Part shown: piece by piece, positions 7,617 to 14,967 of the stretch
Layout: the number at the start of each line of letters is the position of its first letter
How positions within the stretch are numbered: position 1 is the first letter of the stretch
The notes under the pieces: generated by a model
What the model was told of the DNA's origin: nothing
What the model saw: the letters and a program-made list of their open reading frames with translations, nothing else
Databases searched by the model: none
Made by a program: the position numbers and the translations under genes
Assembly (NCBI GenBank): GCA_022823085.1
Contig: JAJDXV010000091.1
Location: 1-56,075 of the forward strand
Source of the DNA: Candidatus Poribacteria bacterium
GTDB taxonomy: Bacteria > Poribacteria > WGA-4E > WGA-3G
Direction of reading: 5' to 3'
Length of the DNA stretch: 56,075 bases

Positions 7617-7761
7617 CTTATAATACCAATTCTAATTGACGATTCGTCTTAAAAGTGCCACCATTTTTGAGTTATGCCCGGTTCGGTTAGGAAACCGAAC
7701 CTACCGGGCCTGGGTGGACAGTGTACGGTTAATGCAATATAAACTTTTAGAAATGGTATAA
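7617..7761. mobile_element. small palindromic element, family B copy 1
   Basis: Bounded by ATAATACCAATTCTAA (left) and the near-inverse TTTAGAAATGGTATAA (right). Inside is a perfect hairpin GGTTCGGTT, AGG, AACCGAACC (about 7682-7703) with tail CCTACCGG. A related element lies at 16246-16464. Its right end abuts the TAG stop of the rimK-like gene. No coding capacity. Confidence 0.55.
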
Positions 7762-8643
7762 CTATTTCCTTTGCGCAAATCTCGTTGCAAATTCGATAAT
7801 CGCAGCTGCGATGTTGATGCCGGTGACCGATTGTAGTTCTTCAAACCCTGGCGACGGGTTGACTTCTAACACGACGGGTCCTTCGTTTGTCTCCAATAGA
7901 TCAACACCTGCTATCTCCAATTCCAATGCGGCTGTCGCCTTTATAGCGAGGCGGGTATATTCTTCGGGTAGCGCGACGGCTTCACCAATGCCGCCTTTAT
8001 GAATATTTGCTCGGAATTCGCCGGGCGGTGCGCTCCTTTTCATCGCAGCAATCGCTTCACCCCCGACGACGAGAACACGGATGTCTACACCACCGGCTTC
8101 CTTAACGAAAGACTGAATCACATAATCGTGATGGAGATCACATAATGCGTCTACGGTTGAGGTGAGCGATGTCGGTGTATCCAATAATATGACACCTCTG
8201 CCGTGTGTGCCGTAAAACGGTTTTAAAATAAACGGATACTCTCCAATTTCGGCTACGGCGTTTTCTAAAAACGCGGCGGAACCGACAGTGAGACTCGGCG
8301 GGATAGGCAAACCGTGCTGTGCGAGGATACGTAGGGAACGGAATTTGTGTCGTGCCGTCGCAATAGCTTTTGAACGATTGACGATAGGTGTCCCTACCCA
8401 TTCAAAGTGCGCTATCACTTCTTCGCCGTACGCTGCGGTTGTGCGACTGAGTCGCGGTAAGAGGACATCAATATCCGCGACCGGTTTCCCGTGATAGGTG
8501 ATGCGGTTGCTGGTGCCGCCGATGTGGAGGTAGAAACCGAAGGGGTCTAAAACTACTGCGGTATGTCCTGCATTGCGGGCAGCTTCGCTGAGGTTAAGCG
8601 TGGAGTGGTTTTGAGGTCCCCTGGAAAGGATGGCGATCTTCAT
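7762..8643 (-). CDS. rimK: RimK-like ATP-grasp amino-acid ligase
   Basis: 293 residues, close to E. coli RimK (300). The N-terminus MKIAILSRGPQNHSTLNLSE matches the RimK pre-ATP-grasp start. ATP-grasp features follow in order: PFILKPFYGTHGRGVILL (glycine-rich ATP loop, about 135-152), DIRVLVVGG (about 190) and the Mg-binding LEVNPSPGFEELQ near residue 265. RimK adds glutamate residues to the C-terminus of ribosomal protein S6, and relatives make other gamma- or alpha-linked amino-acid ligations (MptN, CofF, LysX). It lies 24 nt downstream of the fusion gene at 8668-9687 and is probably cotranscribed, so an S6 role is not certain. Its stop abuts a mobile repeat. Confidence 0.85.
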   Translation of the reverse strand: MKIAILSRGPQNHSTLNLSEAARNAGHTAVVLDPFGFYLHIGGTSNRITYHGKPVADIDVLLPRLSRTTAAYGEEVIAHFEWVGTPIVNRSKAIATARHKFRSLRILAQHGLPIPPSLTVGSAAFLENAVAEIGEYPFILKPFYGTHGRGVILLDTPTSLTSTVDALCDLHHDYVIQSFVKEAGGVDIRVLVVGGEAIAAMKRSAPPGEFRANIHKGGIGEAVALPEEYTRLAIKATAALELEIAGVDLLETNEGPVVLEVNPSPGFEELQSVTGINIAAAIIEFATRFAQRK

Positions 8644-8667
8644 TTATTTATTCTATTATCGTTTTAA

Positions 8668-9687
8668 TTAGTCTTCATCCGTTTTATAGGTTTCTTGTAG
8701 AAAATCTGCTAATTCTTCAAAGGTGTCAAAGATTCGGTCACACAGGTTCTCGAAGAAGATGCTCCGTGCTCCGGTATAGACTGCATACACCGGTTTGTTA
8801 TGACGGGTGGCGTAGTTCATCTCGCTGAGGACCCCGGGCGATAATTTGTCCGTCGGATAGATGACAACGACAAAATCGCTCTGGTGGACAAACTGGTAAT
8901 CTCTTGAGATTGTTCGCGTCTTGATCTGCTCAATCACACCGTCGTCCATCTCACCCATCGTCGTAGGCACATTTCCATCTCCGCCAGCGGTCACGAGTGC
9001 CATATCTTTAATCGTGAGCGGGTCAAAAACGATGAACGAACGGCTCAGTTTTTCGCCGATTTCTCGGATTTTGTCAATTTCTTGCGGTGTATCTCTTAAG
9101 AGTGTAATCGGATAACTGAGATAAAATTTCGGCTTCGGTGAAAAGAGGAGTTCGTAGAAATTCTCAAGATCGTGTTGCCGTGCGACGGTGTAATGCGGTT
9201 TTTCTGTGAAGTGTGCGATCTGCCGCGTTAAGAATTCTTCCTCGTCTAACCAGACATTGAGCGTCGCATTATCCATCCCTGACCACTGTACGCTTTCTTT
9301 CATCCGTGCGGATATATCGGTGATATTATCGACGACGTTAATCAAGAGGTCGGGTAGCAGAATTTCAATATCTTTAAAGGAGAACCCTTCAATAAGGCTG
9401 CCACGCCATCGGAAACAGGCGTGTAATCCGATGATAACATGTTCATAAGATTCTGCACGGCGCGCGATCTCGTAGAAAGCGGTGCGACGCGCTAATGACA
9501 ACACTGCCGGATCTGAGTCGAGAACCTTTTCAGTAAAATTGACACGGGACTCGGCGGCGGCGCGGTGCATAACGTCTCCGATGTTGAAGAAGCCGATGTT
9601 CAACTTCTTTTTCATGCAGAGTATTTTAAAATTTGCCATCAACTCTTTGCGTCCGGAACAACTGATCCCTGTGCAGATAATCTTCAT
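8668..9687 (-). CDS. P-loop-like kinase domain fused to nucleoside 2-deoxyribosyltransferase-like domain
   Basis: 339 residues. The N-terminus (MKIICTGISCSGRKELM) looks like a modified P-loop of adenylate-kinase-like proteins, but the usual G-K-S/T is replaced by C-S-G-R-K-E, so nucleotide binding is uncertain. Residues 1-185 would form this domain. From about residue 193 (PKFYLSYPITLLRD) a nucleoside 2-deoxyribosyltransferase-like Rossmann domain begins. It has FVFDP-like segments (FIVFDPLTI), a D-x-VVV-x-YP strand and the SPGVLSEMNYA motif near 283-293, whose glutamate corresponds to the nucleophile of that superfamily. The ATG has AAGGA supplied by the 5' repeat. The fusion plus a neighbouring RimK-like ligase suggests a nucleotide- or cofactor-related role, by inference. 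Confidence 0.75.
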   Translation of the reverse strand: MKIICTGISCSGRKELMANFKILCMKKKLNIGFFNIGDVMHRAAAESRVNFTEKVLDSDPAVLSLARRTAFYEIARRAESYEHVIIGLHACFRWRGSLIEGFSFKDIEILLPDLLINVVDNITDISARMKESVQWSGMDNATLNVWLDEEEFLTRQIAHFTEKPHYTVARQHDLENFYELLFSPKPKFYLSYPITLLRDTPQEIDKIREIGEKLSRSFIVFDPLTIKDMALVTAGGDGNVPTTMGEMDDGVIEQIKTRTISRDYQFVHQSDFVVVIYPTDKLSPGVLSEMNYATRHNKPVYAVYTGARSIFFENLCDRIFDTFEELADFLQETYKTDED

Positions 9688-9796
9688 TTTTTAATTTTCC
9701 TTGCGGTCTTTTTAATTTTCCTTGCGGTTCGGTTAGGTGGATTGCGGGTTCGATGTTCCTTTCCGTAGTTCCGCTTTCCACTTCGTTTCAAGCTGC
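9686..9796 (-). repeat. 5'-end repeat (SD-carrying), proximal tandem copy
   Basis: Minus-strand copy beginning GCAGCTTGAAACGAAGTGGA and ending ACCGCAAGGAAAATTAAAAA. An extra unit of that terminal motif touches the ATG of the downstream gene, giving AAGGA 12 nt before the start. The duplicated terminal unit and the second full copy behind it (9797-9885) show amplification at this locus. Confidence 0.85.
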
Positions 9797-9885
9797 ATTT
9801 TTTAATTTTCCTTGCGGTTGGGTTAGGTGGATTGCGGATTCGATGTTCCTTTCCTTAGATCGCTTTCCACTTCGTTTCAAGCTGC
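9797..9885 (-). repeat. 5'-end repeat (SD-carrying), distal tandem copy
   Basis: Second, complete copy in the same orientation as 9686-9796. It differs by about seven substitutions and a small indel (for example ATCTAAGGAAAGG versus AACTACGGAAAGG). Both lie between the PhyH stop and the fusion-gene start. Confidence 0.85.
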
Positions 9886-9931
9886 GCATTTTTACTGACA
9901 AGAAAACAAGAAAACAACGTTCCAAGCAGCA

Positions 9932-10735
9932 TTAAGAACTTGCGGCTAATGATTTCAATTTTGCGAGTGCTTCCTGCTCTTCTTTTTGCCACGGTCGGTG
10001 TGCGGGTTTATCCAATTTTTGTGCGGGACCCCCAAAGACAAGAATATATGCCCTACGGACTTCCGCCGTGCTATTCGGTGCAGAGTAGTGCAGCGTCCGA
10101 CAGTGATGGAACGTCGCGCCCCCGGCAGGTATCGGACAAGCGACCGCTTCTGATACGTCAACATCATCCGTTACCAATCCGTGTACAAGCGGATCGTCGT
10201 TGATGTGGCGATGCCAACGGACCTCTCCTTTGTGCGATTTCGGAATAAATTGGAGACACCCGCTCTCAACCGTCGCCTTATCAAGCGGGAGCCACACGCT
10301 TAGGCTATGCGGACGGATTTCGGGGTTCCAGTACGCTTCGTCTTGATGCCACGGCGTTTCATTGCCGTAGTGCGCCGGCTTCAAAATCATGTGTCCGCCG
10401 CCACCGACCTTCTCGGTTTCTACATCGAGCAATTTTGCGGCGAGCCGATGCGCGTTCCGAAAATAGATAGTTTCACGGAGTTCAGGGAATTGCGCTTCTG
10501 GACCTAATACCTGTGGCAGTGTCTCTTTCCCTGTGTGTGCTCGGGGGCCGGCAAGATCAAAATAGCGTCCCTCGGCTTCGCCAGTGCGTCCGGTGAAGAG
10601 TTCATCGTAAATGCCTTTGAGCCATTCGACCTCTTCATCCGTTGTGATGCGTGGAATGCTCAGGTATCCGTTCTTCTGAAAAAAGGCGACCTGCTCGTCA
10701 GTCAGGTCCATACGGAAATCATTCTTAGCGTTCAT
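9932..10735 (-). CDS. Phytanoyl-CoA dioxygenase (PhyH) family protein
   Basis: 267 residues, a typical length. Iron-binding facial triad: H130 and D132 in WHQDEAYW, and a distal histidine in TLHYSAPN (H216). R227/R228 is placed to bind 2-oxoglutarate. The opening LTDEQVAFFQKNGYL is a PhyH hallmark. These Fe(II)/2-oxoglutarate enzymes hydroxylate or otherwise oxidise small molecules in the cytosol; the substrate is not predictable. The gene ends upstream of the tandem 5' repeats, and its start is only 4 nt from the sppA stop, suggesting cotranscription with sppA. PhyH families are strongly expanded in Poribacteria-like genomes, which supports the lineage guess. Confidence 0.9.
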   Translation of the reverse strand: MNAKNDFRMDLTDEQVAFFQKNGYLSIPRITTDEEVEWLKGIYDELFTGRTGEAEGRYFDLAGPRAHTGKETLPQVLGPEAQFPELRETIYFRNAHRLAAKLLDVETEKVGGGGHMILKPAHYGNETPWHQDEAYWNPEIRPHSLSVWLPLDKATVESGCLQFIPKSHKGEVRWHRHINDDPLVHGLVTDDVDVSEAVACPIPAGGATFHHCRTLHYSAPNSTAEVRRAYILVFGGPAQKLDKPAHRPWQKEEQEALAKLKSLAASS

Positions 10736-10739
10736 AAAG

Positions 10740-12575
10740 TCACCGAATTAAAATATCGTAAGGTAAGATTGTTACAACTTGTGTGCCATCTTCAAAACCA
10801 AATAGGGTTAACCAAGCAAGGAGATGTTGCGACTGCTTTCCTAATATAGAGAGTATGGGATGACTGGAAGCGAATTGTAGGGGTTGGGTTACCCCGCTCG
10901 TACGGATTGAGCCTTCCGTATCCTCAATCATCTGTTCTAAGAGTTGTTCAAAAAAGGGTCGCTGCTTCGGTAGCACGATGAGGTTAACTTTGTCGTCTTC
11001 GCCGAATCCTGCCTGTTCCTTGGCAATAGACAATGCGTCATCAAGTCCACCGAGTTCATCCACGAGTCCAAGTTCCTGCGCCTGTCTGCCTGTCCAGACG
11101 CGTCCTTGTGCGATCTTGTCGATGTCGTCAAAAGATTTGCTTCTGCCGGATGCGGCTTTGTTGACGAAATCTTCATAGACGGTTTTCATCATCTTTTCGA
11201 CGCGTTCACGCTCGGTGGGTGTAAAACCGCCGTAGTCAGAATAGAGAGTAGCGTTCTGACCGCGTGCGATAATCTCCTTCGTTAGACCGGCTTTGTTATA
11301 AAGCCCTTTCATATTGAGTTTACCGCCGAACACACCGATCGAACCGGTCAGTGTGCTGGGTTGTGCGACGATTGTCCCCGCTGCCATCGCTATATAGTAG
11401 CCACCCGACGCAGCGACGTTCCCCATAGAGACAACGACCGGTTTCTTGCGTTGTGTGAGCATCACCTCTCGCCATATTAAATCTGAAGCGAGTGCGGAGC
11501 CGCCCGGGCTGTCTATACGGAACACAACTGCGCGAACGGAATCGTCGGTGCGTGCCTTCTCAAACGCTTTCTTTAGTGCTTTCGGTGTAACCACCGACAT
11601 TGGAGCGAAGATAGTGTCAATGTCCGGTAATATGGCACCACTGGCATAGATCAGCGCGATCTGATTTTCTGCGGTAGCTTGCGCCCGTTGCGGTGGACTT
11701 AATATAGTGAGGAGCTGCATCAACCCCGCGAAACTGTTCATATCCGGCACTTTCCGTTGACGTTGCGATCCGGGTTTGCCGACCTGAACATCTTCGTCCT
11801 CAGATGCTGCTTTTAGTGTTTCGATTAATTCATCGTAGTATTGCAGCGCATCAACCAACTTCTCCTGCTTTGCCTCTTCGGCTGTGAACGGACCGCGATT
11901 GATTAAATCCGCTGCATCTTCTGTGGAGATACCGTCTCGACTCTCAGCGATATAGTTTAGTAGTTGCGCATACAGATCCTCAAGTAAAGTGGTCATCGAC
12001 TCACGGAACGCATCCGACATACTATCCCGCAGATACGGTTCAACACCGGATTTGTATTTTCCCATTGCTAACATGTCTGCCTCAATGTCCAATTTGTCGA
12101 GCAGCCCTTTGTAGAAGAGGACTTCAGCACGCAAGCCGGTTAAATTGAGGCTACCGGCAGGCATCAGGACAACACGATCCATCGTCGCAGCGAGAAGATA
12201 TTCGGCGTTCCCACCGCTTTCGAGATAGCCGATTGTCTCTTTTTCTGTTTCCTGGAATTCGTTTAGTTTGTTTCGGATTTCTTGGAGTGTTGCCCACCCT
12301 AAACTGACACCATTTATTTTGAAGATAACCCCAGCGAGATCATCGTCCGTCTTGAGTGTGTCTAATTTTTTTAAGAGTCCGCGGAGTGTCTTTGTTGAAG
12401 AGGTGCCAAAGGTGCTGACGATTTTGGTATCTGTGTAGGTGCCGCCGAGTGTGAATTCAGCATATTTTTTGATAGGCGGCGGCGTTTCTTCCGCTGCATG
12501 TTCCTCAGCGAATATCGGCGAAATGCAGATGAGTAGTAGCAGCAGAGCTGTGCATGTTTTTAATAATTTCATCAA
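10740..12575 (-). CDS. sppA: Signal peptide peptidase SppA, 67K type
   Basis: 611 residues, the length of the two-domain E. coli SppA (618). An N-terminal hydrophobic segment (LLKTCTALLLLLICISPIFA, residues 4-23) anchors or exports it. The catalytic dyad is readable. The lysine is K175 in GKYKSGVEP of the N-terminal domain, and the serine is S390 in NVAASGGYYIA of the C-terminal domain. The SPGGSALAS strand precedes the serine, and TGSIGVFGGK follows it. SppA digests cleaved signal peptides and membrane fragments as a tetrameric bowl facing the periplasm. A consensus promoter lies at 12612-12640. The phyH gene follows after 4 nt. Confidence 0.95.
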   Translation of the reverse strand: MMKLLKTCTALLLLLICISPIFAEEHAAEETPPPIKKYAEFTLGGTYTDTKIVSTFGTSSTKTLRGLLKKLDTLKTDDDLAGVIFKINGVSLGWATLQEIRNKLNEFQETEKETIGYLESGGNAEYLLAATMDRVVLMPAGSLNLTGLRAEVLFYKGLLDKLDIEADMLAMGKYKSGVEPYLRDSMSDAFRESMTTLLEDLYAQLLNYIAESRDGISTEDAADLINRGPFTAEEAKQEKLVDALQYYDELIETLKAASEDEDVQVGKPGSQRQRKVPDMNSFAGLMQLLTILSPPQRAQATAENQIALIYASGAILPDIDTIFAPMSVVTPKALKKAFEKARTDDSVRAVVFRIDSPGGSALASDLIWREVMLTQRKKPVVVSMGNVAASGGYYIAMAAGTIVAQPSTLTGSIGVFGGKLNMKGLYNKAGLTKEIIARGQNATLYSDYGGFTPTERERVEKMMKTVYEDFVNKAASGRSKSFDDIDKIAQGRVWTGRQAQELGLVDELGGLDDALSIAKEQAGFGEDDKVNLIVLPKQRPFFEQLLEQMIEDTEGSIRTSGVTQPLQFASSHPILSILGKQSQHLLAWLTLFGFEDGTQVVTILPYDILIR

Positions 12576-12611
12576 TCTTCCCTTCTTTTTGGTATCTGAT
12601 TTAGCATAGTT

Positions 12612-12640
12612 ATTTTATCATAAGAAGGGGATCGTGTCAA
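12612..12640 (-). promoter_or_regulatory. sigma70-type promoter of sppA
   Basis: Minus-strand TTGACA (12640-12635) and TAAAAT (12617-12612) are spaced 17 nt, about 40 nt before the sppA start codon. Confidence 0.65.
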
Positions 12641-13105
12641 GCAGCATTTTTTTTTGGCGGTGTGTAAATATTTTGTCGGTTGTTGTCAGCGTTTCTATGA
12701 GCGTTATGAAATTTCATAGTAAGGATTTTAGAAATCTGTGTAAGGACCGCTACAGAGTCAGGTGTGGTATAAGTTTTCACGGTGTTGTGAACTTTGTCAA
12801 TTTTTTCGTAACAAGGAAGGGGTATGACGCAGCAAGTGCAGGGCGTGCCTGTTTCTCTGCACAGACGCTGTGAAACATAACACCGCTAGGGGCACAGAAC
12901 AAGGGGCAAAAGCGAGGGTCCCACAAAAAACGTAACTATCAAAGGCACGCAGCGACAGTTGCTATGCCTCGCGGGGAGAGTGGGTGGAACTTCTTACGAA
13001 ACACCATCAGACGGCACAGCCAGTTCAGAGATTTCCTGATAGGTTCGCGCGGTTCTTCTTCCAGCGGTGGAAACCTCAAAGCCCGCTTTTTCTTCTCAAA
13101 GAAGA

Positions 13106-13141
13106 ACCGAGGAGGGGTGTCCGTTTTCATACCCCTCCCCG
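13106..13141 (-). terminator. candidate terminator hairpin after the 13164-13547 gene
   Basis: GAGGGGT and ACCCCTC form a strong GC-rich stem around a 12-nt loop, about 25 nt past the stop of the minus-strand gene. There is no T-tract, so it may only protect the 3' end. Confidence 0.35.
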
Positions 13142-13163
13142 GTTATATTATTTCTGCCGGATG

Positions 13164-13547
13164 CTATCTGTCATCCGTATGGTAAACCCCCTGAATATAA
13201 CACCACGCCGAAGAATTTATATAATAATCGGGTTCGTCTTGCGAGGGGGATATCATCTGTGATTCGGAATGAGCAGATACAGAGCCACCACCGCGACAGT
13301 TTCTCCAATGGTATCGAGGGGTTCCTGTTTCCACCCAGGCACTAGCCGAAGCTTCCCCTGACGATGCACTGCTATGAACAGCACCGAAAGCGGATGCATA
13401 ATATGTCCACAAATCATCATCATAATAAAAGGATGCCCCAGTATAGGGGGAACTATGTGGCACATCTGATTCATGAGCGACATTTATATCTGTGCTAACA
13501 AGGATAACGCACAAAATGACGATGTAATAAGCAAGTTTTCTTAACAC
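13164..13547 (-). CDS. Small secreted hypothetical protein
   Basis: 127 residues from a GTG start with AGGAAG upstream. Residues 1-24 (basic LRK then a hydrophobic run ending in VAHES) form a signal peptide. The remainder is rich in Ser, Tyr, Ala and His and has two cysteines (N-C-R and W-C-Y). No family recognised. It starts 4 nt after the stop of the 13552-14337 gene, so the two are translated from one message. Probably a periplasmic or extracellular partner of that protein. Confidence 0.6.
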   Translation of the reverse strand: MLRKLAYYIVILCVILVSTDINVAHESDVPHSSPYTGASFYYDDDLWTYYASAFGAVHSSASSGEASASAWVETGTPRYHWRNCRGGGSVSAHSESQMISPSQDEPDYYINSSAWCYIQGVYHTDDR

Positions 13548-13551
13548 GATT

Positions 13552-14337
13552 TTACTTCCTTTCTAATGTGAGAAAAGTGTAGGGATTGATTCCAGTGTCC
13601 GCAGCATCAAGAATTGTTATACCGGGTGCTTCTCCATATCGGTGGATTTGTTGCATTTCTTGCTCAGTGATGTCTGGACCACCAAACATTGTTGAAATCC
13701 TTTGGACAGCAGTACCGTTTGGAAGCCTTTCGTTCTCATACGTGGCATAAACGGTCTTCGGATAATGCGGATATACGCGCGAGCCGCCTGTAGAACCTCC
13801 GATAATACCTTTTTCACCTTGATTCCATAACTGAATTAGAACTCGATCCATTAATTCATCTGTGAGAAGATTACTCGATCGCTCTTTTTCTTCCGCAGAC
13901 CATGTCCATGAAGGAGATAGATTCTGAGGATAATCTGTAGGAATCTCAGGATACGGACCAAATCCAAACGGTGAGACGGGGTCATCTTCCGCGGGGGGCA
14001 CTTCCTCCGAAACGAAGTCTTCGGGTAAGAACGCATCCGCGAAGTCATCGCCCTCGTTAGGTAATGCCTCTGTTTCCGCGGGCATCGGTGTGTCCGTGTT
14101 TTGGTCGGGCGTGTTCACAAGACCGGGTGTCTCGTTCTCTGTTGGAACGTTTACCGTTTCTGCGGGGCGCGTATCTTTTTTGTTTTCGCGTCCCTGCAAC
14201 AACTGGTCATGCCGTTCCATATCGCTTTCTGTGGTGCGGAGGACGTGCCAACTATACAGCAGGCTACCCCCAACAACCAGCAGAAAAAAAACGAGCCCCC
14301 TTTGGAACCATCGGCTGGATAGTAAATCACGTAACAT
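13552..14337 (-). CDS. Membrane-anchored hypothetical protein with acidic Pro/Glu-rich linker
   Basis: 261 residues. One N-terminal membrane helix (about 14-30: GLVFFLLVVGGSLLYSW) is followed by a low-complexity, Pro/Thr/Glu/Asp-rich linker (about 45-150). A compact C-terminal part follows (150-261) with no recognised motif. The layout suggests a protein held in the inner membrane with a periplasmic domain. The downstream secreted gene begins 4 nt after its stop. Function unknown. Confidence 0.65.
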   Translation of the reverse strand: MLRDLLSSRWFQRGLVFFLLVVGGSLLYSWHVLRTTESDMERHDQLLQGRENKKDTRPAETVNVPTENETPGLVNTPDQNTDTPMPAETEALPNEGDDFADAFLPEDFVSEEVPPAEDDPVSPFGFGPYPEIPTDYPQNLSPSWTWSAEEKERSSNLLTDELMDRVLIQLWNQGEKGIIGGSTGGSRVYPHYPKTVYATYENERLPNGTAVQRISTMFGGPDITEQEMQQIHRYGEAPGITILDAADTGINPYTFLTLERK

Positions 14338-14967
14338 ACTATCTCCTCTCTCTCATAAAGTTGATGGAAAAATGCCGGAAAAGATAAAAGGTTGGAGAGA
14401 TGGCAATCTTCCTTTGTTTAGGTGCTAACCTAAAAGTTACAAAAAATTATTGATTTTATGTTACAATTAGGTTAGTGCTGTCATAGTCAGCTTATGGCAG
14501 TGCCGCGCCGATAGGTGATTCCAGCACCCTCGGCGCACCTCAAGAAATGATAGAGGCTGCCATCTGAAAAAATATGTAGGACAATAACAAAAGATGTGCC
14601 TAAGTGTCGCACGTGTGGATGTTATTGTCACACAAAAAGTCGCAACGCGAGGGGATACATCATATCTGTGATGCACAATACAAAAAGCCTGCTATACAAT
14701 GCCTTATCCATGGCAAAGGTAGCATGTGGGAAACGAAATGTGTAAATGGTCGCGTTCGACAAAAAACAAGATTAATTATACTTCCTGAAAAAAGTTTTGT
14801 CAAATTAAAATTTCAAAAAACGTATTTTTTCGGATATTAGCAAATTTTACCTTACAAGTCCCTATTTTGTGAGAATTAGGATGTTTGAATTGATATTTCC
14901 AAAGTTGTGTGTCAGAAATTTTACACCCTATTCTTTAGCATAGGATTCAACCTTGATCATCGCCCTT
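14338..14967. other. Intergenic region with paired hairpins
   Basis: No gene is supported; the frames here lack start signals. Two neighbouring stem-loops are visible. CTGTCATA pairs with TATGGCAG (about 14478-14500). GCGCCGA (14505-14511) pairs with TCGGCGC (14530-14536), with an inner GGTG/CACC. On the minus strand they lie about 140 nt before the 14337 start, so a leader structure is possible. The right part (14750-14940) is very AT-rich. It includes a stretch similar to 2510-2580 (GAATTAGG, AATTGA, ATTTC in the same order). Confidence 0.45.

Larger units (their letters stand above)
12576..13163. other. Intergenic region without a supported gene
   Basis: Apart from the sppA promoter at its left side and a hairpin at its right side, I see no gene here. 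Short frames on both strands lack ribosome-binding sites and have unlikely composition. The middle (12890-13090) is unremarkable and could hold a decayed gene. Confidence 0.5.

Noticed and set aside
12634..12873. 79-residue frame downstream of the sppA promoter
   Set aside because: It starts over the promoter, has no ribosome-binding site and shows unlikely composition.
13066..13345. Overlapping short plus-strand frames
   Set aside because: They are antisense to, or overlap, the secreted 13164-13547 protein and contain the hairpin at 13106-13141.
14478..14540. tRNA or known riboswitch in the 14.4-kb gap
   Set aside because: No anticodon-arm or TPsiC pattern and no conserved riboswitch core; kept only as an unexplained hairpin pair.
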